From the NCBI RefSeq assembly GCF_009746585.1, contig NZ_WRPO01000011.1, forward strand, positions 61,680-125,679: DNA of 64,000 nt, in the 5' to 3' direction. The notes under the pieces are model-generated. The model saw only the letters and a list, made by a program, of their open reading frames with translations, made no database searches and had not been told where the DNA came from. The DNA comes from Novosphingobium aquimarinum (lineage in GTDB: Bacteria; Pseudomonadota; Alphaproteobacteria; Sphingomonadales; Sphingomonadaceae). Within the stretch, counting starts at the first letter, position 1. Every line of letters begins with the position of its first letter. The position numbers and the translations under genes are program-made. Below are positions 51,928 through 59,349 of this stretch, one piece after another.

Positions 51928-52641
51928 ATGACCGCGAACAAGCCCGGCGATCCGACCACGCTCAACCGTCTTTACGGCCGATCCGTCGGCAAACCGCTGC
52001 GCGCCGGGCAGCAGGCGCTGGTGGACGATCTGCTCCCCAGGATTAGCGTTCCCGAAGACGGGCCGATCACCGCCGAGCGCCTGTTCGGCGAGCCGCGTCC
52101 GCTTCATTTCGAGATCGGCTTCGGCGGCGGCGAGCACATGGCGCAACGCGCCGACATGCTGCCCGATCACGGCTTCATCGGCGCCGAGCCCTTCCTCAAC
52201 GGCGTTGCGCAGGCGCTGGTCCACGTTGCGGGCGACGACGGCGCGCACCCCCCGCTGGGGAATGTGCGGATCCATCACGGCGATGCGCTCGAGGTGCTGG
52301 CGCGCGTGCCTGATGGCGCGCTGACGATGGCCTACCTGCTGCATCCCGATCCCTGGCCCAAGGCGCGCCATGCCAAGCGGCGGATGATGAACGACGGCCC
52401 GGTCCGGATGATCGCCGATAAGCTGAAGCCGGGCGGCGAGTTCCGCTTCGGCACCGACCACCCCGTCTATCTGCGCCACGCCTTGATGGTGATGCAGCGC
52501 TTCACCGACGAGTTCGAATGGCTCTGCGAGACGCCAGGCAATTTCCTGACGCGCCCCGGCGGCTGGCCCGAAACCCGCTACGAAGCGAAGGCCCGGCGGC
52601 AGGGGCACGAAGTCTGGTACTTTCGATTCAGGCGACGCTAG
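51928..52641 (+). CDS. trmB: tRNA (guanine-N7)-methyltransferase
   Basis: TrmB methylates G46 in the variable loop of tRNAs. The 237-residue protein has the SAM motif HFEIGFGGGEHMAQRA, the catalytic LLHPDPWPKARHAKRR and FRFGTDHPVYLRHAL. The start at 51928 gives MTANKPGDPTTLNRLYGRS, matching alphaproteobacterial TrmB, whereas the longer frame adds 51 unrelated residues. Its 3' end lies 126 nt before a phage-type integrase, making this region the likely left border of a genomic island. Confidence 0.93.
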   Translation: MTANKPGDPTTLNRLYGRSVGKPLRAGQQALVDDLLPRISVPEDGPITAERLFGEPRPLHFEIGFGGGEHMAQRADMLPDHGFIGAEPFLNGVAQALVHVAGDDGAHPPLGNVRIHHGDALEVLARVPDGALTMAYLLHPDPWPKARHAKRRMMNDGPVRMIADKLKPGGEFRFGTDHPVYLRHALMVMQRFTDEFEWLCETPGNFLTRPGGWPETRYEAKARRQGHEVWYFRFRRR

Positions 52642-52767
52642 ACTACGCTGATGTTGTAAAAACAACGACTTAGCGCAAAACACTTACGCCAGAATTGCCT
52701 CCAATTCGCCCCTTTTTCCGCTTGCGTGATTACCCGGTGATTGCCAGAAAAGGCCACGAGGTATCGC

Positions 52768-53982
52768 ATGGCAACAGGAAAAATCAGCAAGCGCACGGTC
52801 GATTCGCTCCCGGTTGGACCAAAGGAAAACTATCTTTGGGACACCGATCTCAAGGGCTTTGGCGTCAAGATTACAACTGCTGGATCAATCAGTTACATAA
52901 TCCAGTTCCGAATGGGCGGACGAGAAGCGAAGACCCGTCGTTTCACGATCGGATCACATGGATCGCCTTGGACACCGACTACTGCACGCTTGGAAGCTGA
53001 GCGATTGTTGGTGATTGTTGCGCAGGGCATTGATCCGGTTGATGCGGAAAAGCAGCGCCGCCGGGAAGCTGTCGACCTCGCCTTCTCGAATTACGCTGAC
53101 CTCTTCACTCGCTCCTGCAAACGCGAGGGATGGCGTCGCCTCGTGGAGCGATCCATTCGCCTCTACCTCAAGCCCACATTCGGAATGAAGGCGCTGCCAG
53201 CGATTACGAAGATCGACGTCGTTTCGGTTCTCGATCAGATGCCGCCCAAGCAGGTGGCAAACCGGCGAAATGTCTTTGCCGTTATGCGCCGCCTGTTTCG
53301 CTGGGCCGTCAGTCGCGGAGATATCGATCGCAATCCGATGGAGGGCATGGAAACGCCGCCTCCGGTCAAGCCACGAGAGCGCTGGCTCAAGGATGGCGAA
53401 CTCCGCCATATCTGGAATGCGGCGCCGGAATGTCATCGCTGCTTTGGTCCAATTGTCAGGCTTCTGATCGTAACCGGACAGCGCCGTGAAGAAGTCTCCG
53501 GGATGCACTGGCAGGAGCTCAGTCGCAGCGAAAGATTATGGACCCTGCCCGGATCTCGAACCAAGAACGGAGAACCTAACTCCATTCCCCTCAACGATCT
53601 TGCAATCGCCGAGCTCGACCGGGAGGCTCGCGGCGAGAGGTGGCCGCGTAAGGGCCGTGTTTTCGCGACAGCTAGCGGGGCGGGCTTTACGGGATACGCC
53701 AAAGGGAAGGTGAAGCTCGACAGCCTGATCGAGGAACGTTGCGAAGAGCCGCTCGAAGCCTGGCGCCTTCATGATCTACGACGAACCCTCGCAACGAACT
53801 TCCAGCGGCTTGGCGTTCGGTTTGAAGTCACCGAAGCCGTTCTCAACCATGTGGGCGGATCTCGCGCCGGAGTCGCCGGCATCTACCAGCGCCACGACTG
53901 GAAGGACGAAAAGCGCCAGGCGCTCGATGCCTGGAATGACCACCTCGCGACGGTTCTGTCCGAGAGTGGGGAGACGACCTAA
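52768..53982 (+). CDS. P4-type tyrosine recombinase (integrase)
   Basis: The 404-residue protein has an N-terminal DUF4102-like arm-binding domain (KISKRTVDSLPVGPKENYLWDTDLKGFGVKI), a core-binding region and the catalytic domain with Arg239 (TGQRREEVSGMHW), Lys266, His335-x-x-Arg338 (HDLRRTLATNFQRL), His361 and the nucleophile Tyr373 (GIYQRHDW). All catalytic residues are present, so it should be active. Such enzymes integrate genomic islands, usually at tRNA genes; here no tRNA is adjacent. Codon use is less GC-biased than upstream, consistent with transfer. Confidence 0.93.
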   Translation: MATGKISKRTVDSLPVGPKENYLWDTDLKGFGVKITTAGSISYIIQFRMGGREAKTRRFTIGSHGSPWTPTTARLEAERLLVIVAQGIDPVDAEKQRRREAVDLAFSNYADLFTRSCKREGWRRLVERSIRLYLKPTFGMKALPAITKIDVVSVLDQMPPKQVANRRNVFAVMRRLFRWAVSRGDIDRNPMEGMETPPPVKPRERWLKDGELRHIWNAAPECHRCFGPIVRLLIVTGQRREEVSGMHWQELSRSERLWTLPGSRTKNGEPNSIPLNDLAIAELDREARGERWPRKGRVFATASGAGFTGYAKGKVKLDSLIEERCEEPLEAWRLHDLRRTLATNFQRLGVRFEVTEAVLNHVGGSRAGVAGIYQRHDWKDEKRQALDAWNDHLATVLSESGETT

Positions 53983-53996
53983 AATATTGGCGAGGG

Positions 53997-54602
53997 CTAG
54001 GGCGTCTGCTGGTTCAAACGTCCGACAAGAGCGGGTACCAGATCCTCAATGTGTTGATGATATGCGCGTACCGCTCGGTTTGAGCCATCGAACCCTTGCT
54101 GCGCTTTTCGCTCAATTTGCTCAAGGGCATGCGGCGCGCCAGGCCAAATCACCGGCTCGAGTTCACGTAGCGGATGGAGTCTGTCGCTAATGCGTTCGAC
54201 CAAATGTACGCGAAACCGATTGCCTGAGCTTGCCGCGATGTCTCTGAAGGCGCGCGCCAATCGGTCGGCATAAGCACCTCGCGTGTCGTTTGATCCTTCG
54301 TTGATTGTCAGTGATTTGTGATCGTTGTCGGGAGCCTGCTCCAAAAGCAGGGCGTTGACTTGCAGAATGTCGCGCAAGGCCTGTTCGGTAAGCAGCGGTA
54401 CGCGAAATCCTTCGCCGGGCGTGAGGTCGACCAGCCCTTCACCGACAAGCTGGTTCAGGCTGTCTCTTACCGGCGTCATGCTCACTCCGAAATCGTCAGC
54501 GAGTCGCATCGCCTCAAGCTTCGTACCGGCCCGGAAGCGCCCTTCCAGCAATGCATCTTTCAACCGCCTGTACGTAGGCTCGAGGACGTGAGCGGGACTC
54601 AT
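53997..54602 (-). CDS. GntR family transcriptional regulator
   Basis: The 201-residue protein has a GntR winged helix (PTYRRLKDALLEGRFRAGTKLEAMRLADDFGVSMTPVRDSLNQLVGEGLVDL) and a shortened helical C-terminal domain of about 120 residues resembling FCD. The usual FCD metal histidines are not clearly complete. It is the last gene of the luxI-phyH-gntR operon and its start overlaps the phyH stop by 4 nt. It may control this operon or sense the product of the dioxygenase; this is an inference. Confidence 0.85.
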   Translation of the reverse strand: MSPAHVLEPTYRRLKDALLEGRFRAGTKLEAMRLADDFGVSMTPVRDSLNQLVGEGLVDLTPGEGFRVPLLTEQALRDILQVNALLLEQAPDNDHKSLTINEGSNDTRGAYADRLARAFRDIAASSGNRFRVHLVERISDRLHPLRELEPVIWPGAPHALEQIERKAQQGFDGSNRAVRAYHQHIEDLVPALVGRLNQQTP

Positions 54603-55465
54603 CGTCCGCCGCGGCGCGTCTTGGCGAACTCACGAACCGCTTCTTTCTGGTCGGGGCGCAGACTATCGGTTGCCTGAGGGAATTCGGGCACCTTGTCGCT
54701 CAGCAAAACCGACGGGCATTGCCCTTCGAAATTACCCAGGTTCGGACGGTGCTGCACATATCCGGCGAGCTCGGCGAGTTCGGGAGAGAACTCTTTTGCT
54801 ACTGCTGGTGGATAGGCCAGCCAGAGATTCTCGTAGGGTTTGAGCCAGCCGAGACTGTAGCCGATTACGACACCGCGGCGGACATCCTCGGTCTGGTTTG
54901 GTCCCGCTCCATGGACGGTGGAGCCGAGAAAGCAGATCGCATCGCCGGGCTTGCAAACAGCTACTATGGGATCGTCGAGACTTTCGAGATTGTCGACAGG
55001 CTTCCTGTGCGTCCCGGGGTAGATGCGTGTCGCGCCATTGAGGCGAGTAAATTCGGTCAGCGGCCAGATGACGTTGAGAAGATATTCGTGATCGCCCTTG
55101 CGGCCTGCCCACATATCCTGATCGCAATGCGGAAACTGTTCTATCTCGCCGGGATGGATCGCGATCGCCTGGGCGACATTGAGCTGTATCCGGTCGCAGG
55201 CGCTGCCGAGAATTGCGCGGGCGAGCGATAGGACTAGCGGCTGCAGGACTAGATCGCCTGCGACCTGCGACCGGCGAAGCAGGCTTCCAAACCGTTTAGT
55301 CCGATGGCCATAGAAGTCTCCCTTGCCGAGGGGCGCCTGCGCAAATGCACCTTCCAGGTCGGCATCGAGTGCGGCGATCTGTTGCTCGGCGACAAGCTGC
55401 GGAATGATGCAATAGCCATCCTCTTGCAGCTGATCGAGCCAATGCGCCTCCCTCGGCCCAGTCAT
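54599..55465 (-). CDS. PhyH-type 2-oxoglutarate/Fe(II) dioxygenase
   Basis: PhyH (phytanoyl-CoA dioxygenase) proteins hydroxylate lipids or small molecules with Fe(II) and 2-oxoglutarate. The 288-residue protein has the iron triad His113-x-Asp115 (FPHCDQDMWAG) and His185 (GSTVHGAGPNQTE), with a following Arg (RRGVVIGYSLGW, Arg196 or Arg197) for 2-oxoglutarate. It is translationally coupled on both sides: its start overlaps luxI and its stop overlaps gntR by 4 nt. Its substrate may be an acyl-homoserine lactone or fatty acyl group, because it is locked to luxI; this is an inference. Confidence 0.85.
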   Translation of the reverse strand: MTGPREAHWLDQLQEDGYCIIPQLVAEQQIAALDADLEGAFAQAPLGKGDFYGHRTKRFGSLLRRSQVAGDLVLQPLVLSLARAILGSACDRIQLNVAQAIAIHPGEIEQFPHCDQDMWAGRKGDHEYLLNVIWPLTEFTRLNGATRIYPGTHRKPVDNLESLDDPIVAVCKPGDAICFLGSTVHGAGPNQTEDVRRGVVIGYSLGWLKPYENLWLAYPPAVAKEFSPELAELAGYVQHRPNLGNFEGQCPSVLLSDKVPEFPQATDSLRPDQKEAVREFAKTRRGGR

Positions 55466-56088
55466 GCTGCCAGCTCCATGCCGCCATAGGCTTCCGGCTT
55501 AGGATTGCGGCAGTAGATCCCTGCGTTGGCGAGTTGCGCGCGTGTATCTTGGTCGATGTCGATCCGAAGAGCGACAAGCTGCTGCCCATCGATAGAAACG
55601 CACGGTCCAAGCTGCTGGCAGCGCCAGCCGAACTGGGCGATCTGACGGAACCAGGGCACTGGGGCGACCGCCGAATAACCAGAGATCCCTTCCGATATTG
55701 CAAAATCGGCGAGTGCGGAGACGAGCTGGTTGCGGACACTCCGGCGATCAGCGCGCGGCAACGTGGGATCGATACAGAATCGGGTAATCTCGCGAAATGC
55801 CTCATCCTGCGGAACAGGTCCGGTGCACAGCTGCGGAAAGAGATCGCGTAAGATATGAGGTCCATCAGAACGCAGGAGCCGGGCCGATGCGCGATGCTCG
55901 CACTTTTCGCCGGTGAGGACGAGATAGGCGGCCGAGGGCGTATCGAACTGGTCGATTTCAAAGGTCCCGTCGAGCACCGGAACGTCCCACCCAAGAAGAT
56001 CCACGAACACGCGCTTGCGCGCCTCGAACATGGCGCGAAGTGCCGGATCGACCAAGTTTGCACCATTTATACCGCTGCTTTGCTGCAT
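55462..56088 (-). CDS. LuxI-type acyl-homoserine-lactone synthase
   Basis: LuxI synthases make quorum-sensing signals from SAM and an acyl carrier. All ten invariant residues of the family are present: Arg24, Phe28, Trp34, Glu44, Asp46, Asp49, Arg70, Phe84, Glu100 and Arg103 (RKRVFVDLLGW, EIDQFD, EITRF). With the ATG at 56088 the length is 208 residues, as usual; a longer in-frame start at 56172 has no support. No luxR gene is beside it. phyH overlaps its stop by 4 nt. A 19-bp palindrome lies about 160 bp upstream. Confidence 0.92.
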   Translation of the reverse strand: MQQSSGINGANLVDPALRAMFEARKRVFVDLLGWDVPVLDGTFEIDQFDTPSAAYLVLTGEKCEHRASARLLRSDGPHILRDLFPQLCTGPVPQDEAFREITRFCIDPTLPRADRRSVRNQLVSALADFAISEGISGYSAVAPVPWFRQIAQFGWRCQQLGPCVSIDGQQLVALRIDIDQDTRAQLANAGIYCRNPKPEAYGGMELAA

Positions 56089-56245
56089 GAAGATTACCTG
56101 TGAACTTGATGACTGCTCGCATCTCATCAAATCCGGATAGGCAGCGACATACCAAGAACTGGGGAGGGCCACATCTGGCGCTCTACAGGGGAGAGTTTAC
56201 TGGCCATCCCACCTTTGCGATGAGCGTCAGCGTTTGAAAATCATC

Positions 56246-56264
56246 AAGATACGACAGGTATCTT
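56246..56264. promoter_or_regulatory. 19-bp palindrome between luxI and the HWE kinase gene
   Basis: A perfect inverted repeat AAGATAC-GACAG-GTATCTT lies in the 219-bp divergent gap, 158 bp from luxI and 43 bp from the kinase start. Length and symmetry are those of a lux box or a general regulator site. Which protein binds is unknown. Confidence 0.55.
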
Positions 56265-56307
56265 ATCGGTCCGATTCTGTTCATCCCGGGAAGGTCACAA
56301 GCTGGCT

Positions 56308-57387
56308 ATGAATGCAAAAGTCATCACGAACTTCCAGCTTGGCAGCCGCGAATCCTCTTCGGCGCCTGATGTCTTGCCCCTCGCTACAGAGCATGCGCTG
56401 CAATCCGCCGGAGCTGCTTTCCATGCGCTCGCCGACACCATGCCGCAGATGGTATGGTCGACTCTTCCCGACGGCTCCCACGATTATTACAATGCGCGCT
56501 GGTATGAATTCACGGGTGTCCCTGTCGGATCAACCGACGGCGAAGGATGGGCCGGGATGTTCCATGAGGATGACCAGGCCGACACATGGAAGAAATGGAA
56601 CCACAGCCTCGCTACCGGCGAACCGTACGAGGTTGAATATCGCCTGAGGCATCACAGCGGCGATTATCGCTGGATGATCGGTCGTGCGCTGCCGATCCTC
56701 AACGAGGAGGGTGAGATCCAGCGCTGGATCGGCACTTGTACGGATATCGACGAGCAGAAGCGCACCGCCCTCCAAAACGAAATCCTGAGTCAAGAGCTCA
56801 GCCATCGCATCAAGAACATCTTCGCGATTGTTTCCGGTTTGATCAGCCTGACAGCGCGCGCAAATGAAGCGTTCGGTGAAGCGTCGCGCGACCTGCTGGG
56901 CCGGATTTCCGCGCTGGGGCGCGCGCACGAATTCGTCCGGCCCCACAGCGAAAAGTCCCAGCCCGAGGGCAAGGAAGTGACCCTCGCCACGCTGCTTGCG
57001 ACGATCTTCGAGACCTATCCTGCCTTTTCCGAAAGAAGGATTGCTATTTCCGGCCCCGATATCGCGGTCGAAAGCCGCGCCGCCACGCCGGTTGCATTGG
57101 TGTTCCACGAGCTGGCTACCAACGCGATGAAGTACGGAGCTCTGTCCAATCCCGAGGGAAGGATTTCGCTGGACCTTTCAACCGAGGACGAGATGGTCCG
57201 CTTCCGCTGGAGGGAACACGGAGCTCACATCGACAAGGCGAGTGAGCCTCAAACGGGTTTCGGAAGTCGCCTCATCGAGTTGGCCGTGAAGCAACAGCTA
57301 GGAGGCAATTACGAGAGAACCTGGCATGACGATGGCGTTGAACTCGTCATGGATGTCCGAAAAAGCAGGTTGCAGGAGCCTAGTTAA
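56308..57387 (+). CDS. PAS-containing HWE histidine kinase
   Basis: The 359-residue cytoplasmic protein has a PAS/PAC sensor (about residues 35-152, with WYEFTGVPVG and YRWMIGRALPI) and an HWE-type kinase. The phospho-acceptor is His166 (LSQELSHRIKNIFAIVSGLI); the N box is HELATNAMKYGAL and the WRE motif 301-303 (RFRWREHGA), with GFGSRLIE as G box. HWE kinases often feed the general stress response or light and redox sensing in alphaproteobacteria. It is convergent with a receiver protein that overlaps its stop by 8 nt. Confidence 0.92.
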   Translation: MNAKVITNFQLGSRESSSAPDVLPLATEHALQSAGAAFHALADTMPQMVWSTLPDGSHDYYNARWYEFTGVPVGSTDGEGWAGMFHEDDQADTWKKWNHSLATGEPYEVEYRLRHHSGDYRWMIGRALPILNEEGEIQRWIGTCTDIDEQKRTALQNEILSQELSHRIKNIFAIVSGLISLTARANEAFGEASRDLLGRISALGRAHEFVRPHSEKSQPEGKEVTLATLLATIFETYPAFSERRIAISGPDIAVESRAATPVALVFHELATNAMKYGALSNPEGRISLDLSTEDEMVRFRWREHGAHIDKASEPQTGFGSRLIELAVKQQLGGNYERTWHDDGVELVMDVRKSRLQEPS

Positions 57388-57784
57388 AGAAGAGCCTAAG
57401 ACGGGCTGGCGGATCGATTTTTTCGCCCTTCCGGACCGCAATGACATAGTCGAGAACCTGCTTGAGAATGCTAAGATCGACCGGTTTTTCCAGCGCGCCC
57501 AGCGTTCCGCTCACCCCTTCGCCGAGTTGTGCGGGATTGGCGGTTACGAAAATAACCTCGATCCCGAAATCCGCAGCAAGCTTCTCGCCGATCCTCGGAC
57601 CAGTGGCTCCATCGGCCAGATTGACATCGACGAGCGCCACATCGATCGCGTCTGAAGCCTTTGCCAATGCCGATTGCATGTCGTCGGCTATGCCTGCGGA
57701 TTCATGACCGAGATCGTGAACCACCGCCTCCATTTCGACAGCTATGAGGAATTCGTCTTCGACAATCAGAATGGTGGTCGGCAT
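57380..57784 (-). CDS. Single-domain response regulator
   Basis: The 134-residue protein is only a receiver domain: ILIVEDEFLIAVEME with acidic pocket Asp10 and Glu11, phospho-acceptor Asp53 (ALVDVNLADG), Thr81 and Lys100. It has no output domain, so it acts as a phosphate relay or inhibitor. It is encoded tail-to-tail with the HWE kinase, which is its probable partner. Control of both may be separate because the promoters point towards each other. Confidence 0.9.
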   Translation of the reverse strand: MPTTILIVEDEFLIAVEMEAVVHDLGHESAGIADDMQSALAKASDAIDVALVDVNLADGATGPRIGEKLAADFGIEVIFVTANPAQLGEGVSGTLGALEKPVDLSILKQVLDYVIAVRKGEKIDPPARLRLFFN

Positions 57785-57923
57785 GGAAAGCTATCAAAAG
57801 TTAAATGACGAGGCTCTGTAGTGAGGGGACGGACAGGGCGCATATTCGTTCCCTCGCCTCGTCGCATCCGGCTTCGATCGAAATAGCTTCAAGACGCGCA
57901 CCCGTTCCGACGGCATAGCTTCA

Positions 57924-58346
57924 CTATCGGGCGCCAGGACCACGACCAAAGAGCGTATCTATGATGGGGCATTCCGGAACATCACCGCCTTCGCAGCGGG
58001 CTGATACATCGGCTAGCGTGCGCTCCAACCTAGTCAAATCAGCAATTTTAGCTCGCACGCTGGCCAGATGGTTATTGGTCAGATCCCGAACCTCGCCGCA
58101 GCTGTAGGGGTGCGAATCAACGAGGCTGAGCAGGCTTTTGAGCTCCTCGATCGAAAAACCCAGATCGCGGCCGCGCAAGATAAAGCCGAGCCGCGCCTGG
58201 TCGCCGGGTGGATAGAGCCTGTGCCCGCTTGCCGTACGCTCGGGAGGCTGAAGCAGACCGATGTTCTCGTAGTAGCGGATTGTCTCAAGGTTGCAGCCCG
58301 ACCGTCTGGCCAGTTCTCCCCGTTTGATCACTTGCGATGCTGTCAT
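57924..58346 (-). CDS. merR: Mercury-responsive regulator MerR
   Basis: MerR represses and, with Hg(II), activates the mer operon. The 140-residue protein has a MerR helix-turn-helix and the three mercury-binding cysteines Cys83 (YSCGEV), Cys118 and Cys126 (RCEGGDVPECP), aligned with Cys82, Cys117 and Cys126 of Tn501 MerR. It is transcribed away from merT, and the operator sits between them. Confidence 0.93.
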   Translation of the reverse strand: MTASQVIKRGELARRSGCNLETIRYYENIGLLQPPERTASGHRLYPPGDQARLGFILRGRDLGFSIEELKSLLSLVDSHPYSCGEVRDLTNNHLASVRAKIADLTRLERTLADVSARCEGGDVPECPIIDTLFGRGPGAR

Positions 58347-58367
58347 GAGCCATATGCCAATTAGTGC

Positions 58368-58398
58368 TTGAACCTGTAGTTACTACAGGGAGTACATT
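58368..58398 (+). promoter_or_regulatory. mer promoter/operator with 19-bp spacer
   Basis: TTGAAC (58368-58373) and TACATT (58393-58398) are 19 nt apart, the stretched spacing that needs MerR untwisting. Between them is the perfect dyad CCTGTAGT-T-ACTACAGG (58373-58389), the MerR binding site. Confidence 0.9.
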
Positions 58399-58405
58399 GG
58401 TTTCC

Positions 58406-58768
58406 ATGGTCGATCAAATGCACAAGAACGCGCAGCGCTTATGGGCGAGCGGCGGGACGCTCGGCGCGATACTCGCCTCGTCCTGCTGTATTGCCCCGCT
58501 GTTATTGCTGAGCCTTGGCATCAGCGGCGCGTGGATCGGCAATCTCACTGCGCTCGAACCGTACAAATGGGTATTTATCGCCATTGCGGTTGTCTTTTTG
58601 GCCCTTGGATTCCGGCACGTCTATTTTCGGCAAGCCGAACCTTGCGAAGACGGAACATATTGCGCGCGGCCCGGAGCAAACCTGCTCGTCAAAAGCTCCC
58701 TGTGGCTGGCGACCGTATTGGTCGCTGCCTCGTCCACGGTCGAGTGGTGGGCGCCGCAATTCTACTAG
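58406..58768 (+). CDS. merT: Mercuric ion transporter MerT
   Basis: MerT is the three-helix inner-membrane importer of Hg(II). The 120-residue protein has the vicinal pair Cys27-Cys28 in helix 1 (ASSCCIAPLLLL) and a second pair Cys80 and Cys86 (EPCEDGTYC) on the cytoplasmic loop, as in classical MerT. The start at 58406 follows the mer promoter directly. merP follows after 11 nt. Confidence 0.92.
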   Translation: MVDQMHKNAQRLWASGGTLGAILASSCCIAPLLLLSLGISGAWIGNLTALEPYKWVFIAIAVVFLALGFRHVYFRQAEPCEDGTYCARPGANLLVKSSLWLATVLVAASSTVEWWAPQFY

Positions 58769-58779
58769 GAGTTCGAAAG

Positions 58780-59121
58780 ATGAAGAAGACGATGATCGTC
58801 GCAGTTGCGATACTGGGACTGGCCGGAGCGGGTATCTGGGCAGCGACCTTGTTTCCGCCAAACTCCGACGAACGGGTTCAACAAAATTCTGCGCATCTGC
58901 AATCGGCAAGTTTTGCGGTCGAGAATATGACCTGCGCGACCTGCCCGATAACGGTTCGGCGCGCGATGGAAGGCGTGGCAGGCGTGCACGAGGTGACTAT
59001 CGATTACGAGACCAGGACGGCGACTGCGCAGTTCGATCCTGAGCGAACAACCACAAGCGCGATCGCCGCGGCGTCGACCGAGGCCGGATATCCGGCGATC
59101 CTTTCAGAGAGCGCGCTATGA
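58780..59121 (+). CDS. merP: Periplasmic mercury-binding protein MerP
   Basis: MerP binds Hg(II) in the periplasm and hands it to MerT. The 113-residue protein has a signal sequence or anchor (residues 4-22) and the heavy-metal-associated fold with the motif MTCATC (Cys52, Cys55). It is somewhat longer than usual because of a linker of about 25 residues between signal and HMA domain. It overlaps the next gene by 4 nt. AGGAG precedes its start. Confidence 0.92.
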   Translation: MKKTMIVAVAILGLAGAGIWAATLFPPNSDERVQQNSAHLQSASFAVENMTCATCPITVRRAMEGVAGVHEVTIDYETRTATAQFDPERTTTSAIAAASTEAGYPAILSESAL

Positions 59122-59348
59122 TCGAACTGAAGTCCGAGATCACATGCCCTACTTGCGGGTACAAAAAGCTCGAAAGAATGCCGACGGATGCCTGCTGGTT
59201 TTTCTACGATTGCAATGGTTGCGGTGTGAAACTCCGCCCCAATGCGGGCGATTGCTGTGTCTTCTGCTCATTCGGCACCATCCCCTGCCCGCCGATCCAG
59301 GAAACGCGTGCCGATCGCAAGGGCGCCACATGTTGCGGAGGGCGGTGA
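59118..59348 (+). CDS. Cysteine-rich GDCCVxC family protein
   Basis: The 76-residue protein has eleven cysteines: ITCPTCG, DACWFFYDCNGCG, the GDCCVFC signature at 44-50, IPCPP and a vicinal pair Cys72-Cys73 at the end (ATCCGGR). This family regularly appears in mercury and other metal resistance operons but has no established activity. Its C-terminal Cys-Cys recalls the metal-donor pair of MerA, which the following flavoprotein lacks; a shuttle role is an inference. It overlaps merP by 4 nt. Confidence 0.85.
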   Translation: MIELKSEITCPTCGYKKLERMPTDACWFFYDCNGCGVKLRPNAGDCCVFCSFGTIPCPPIQETRADRKGATCCGGR

Positions 59349-59349
59349 G

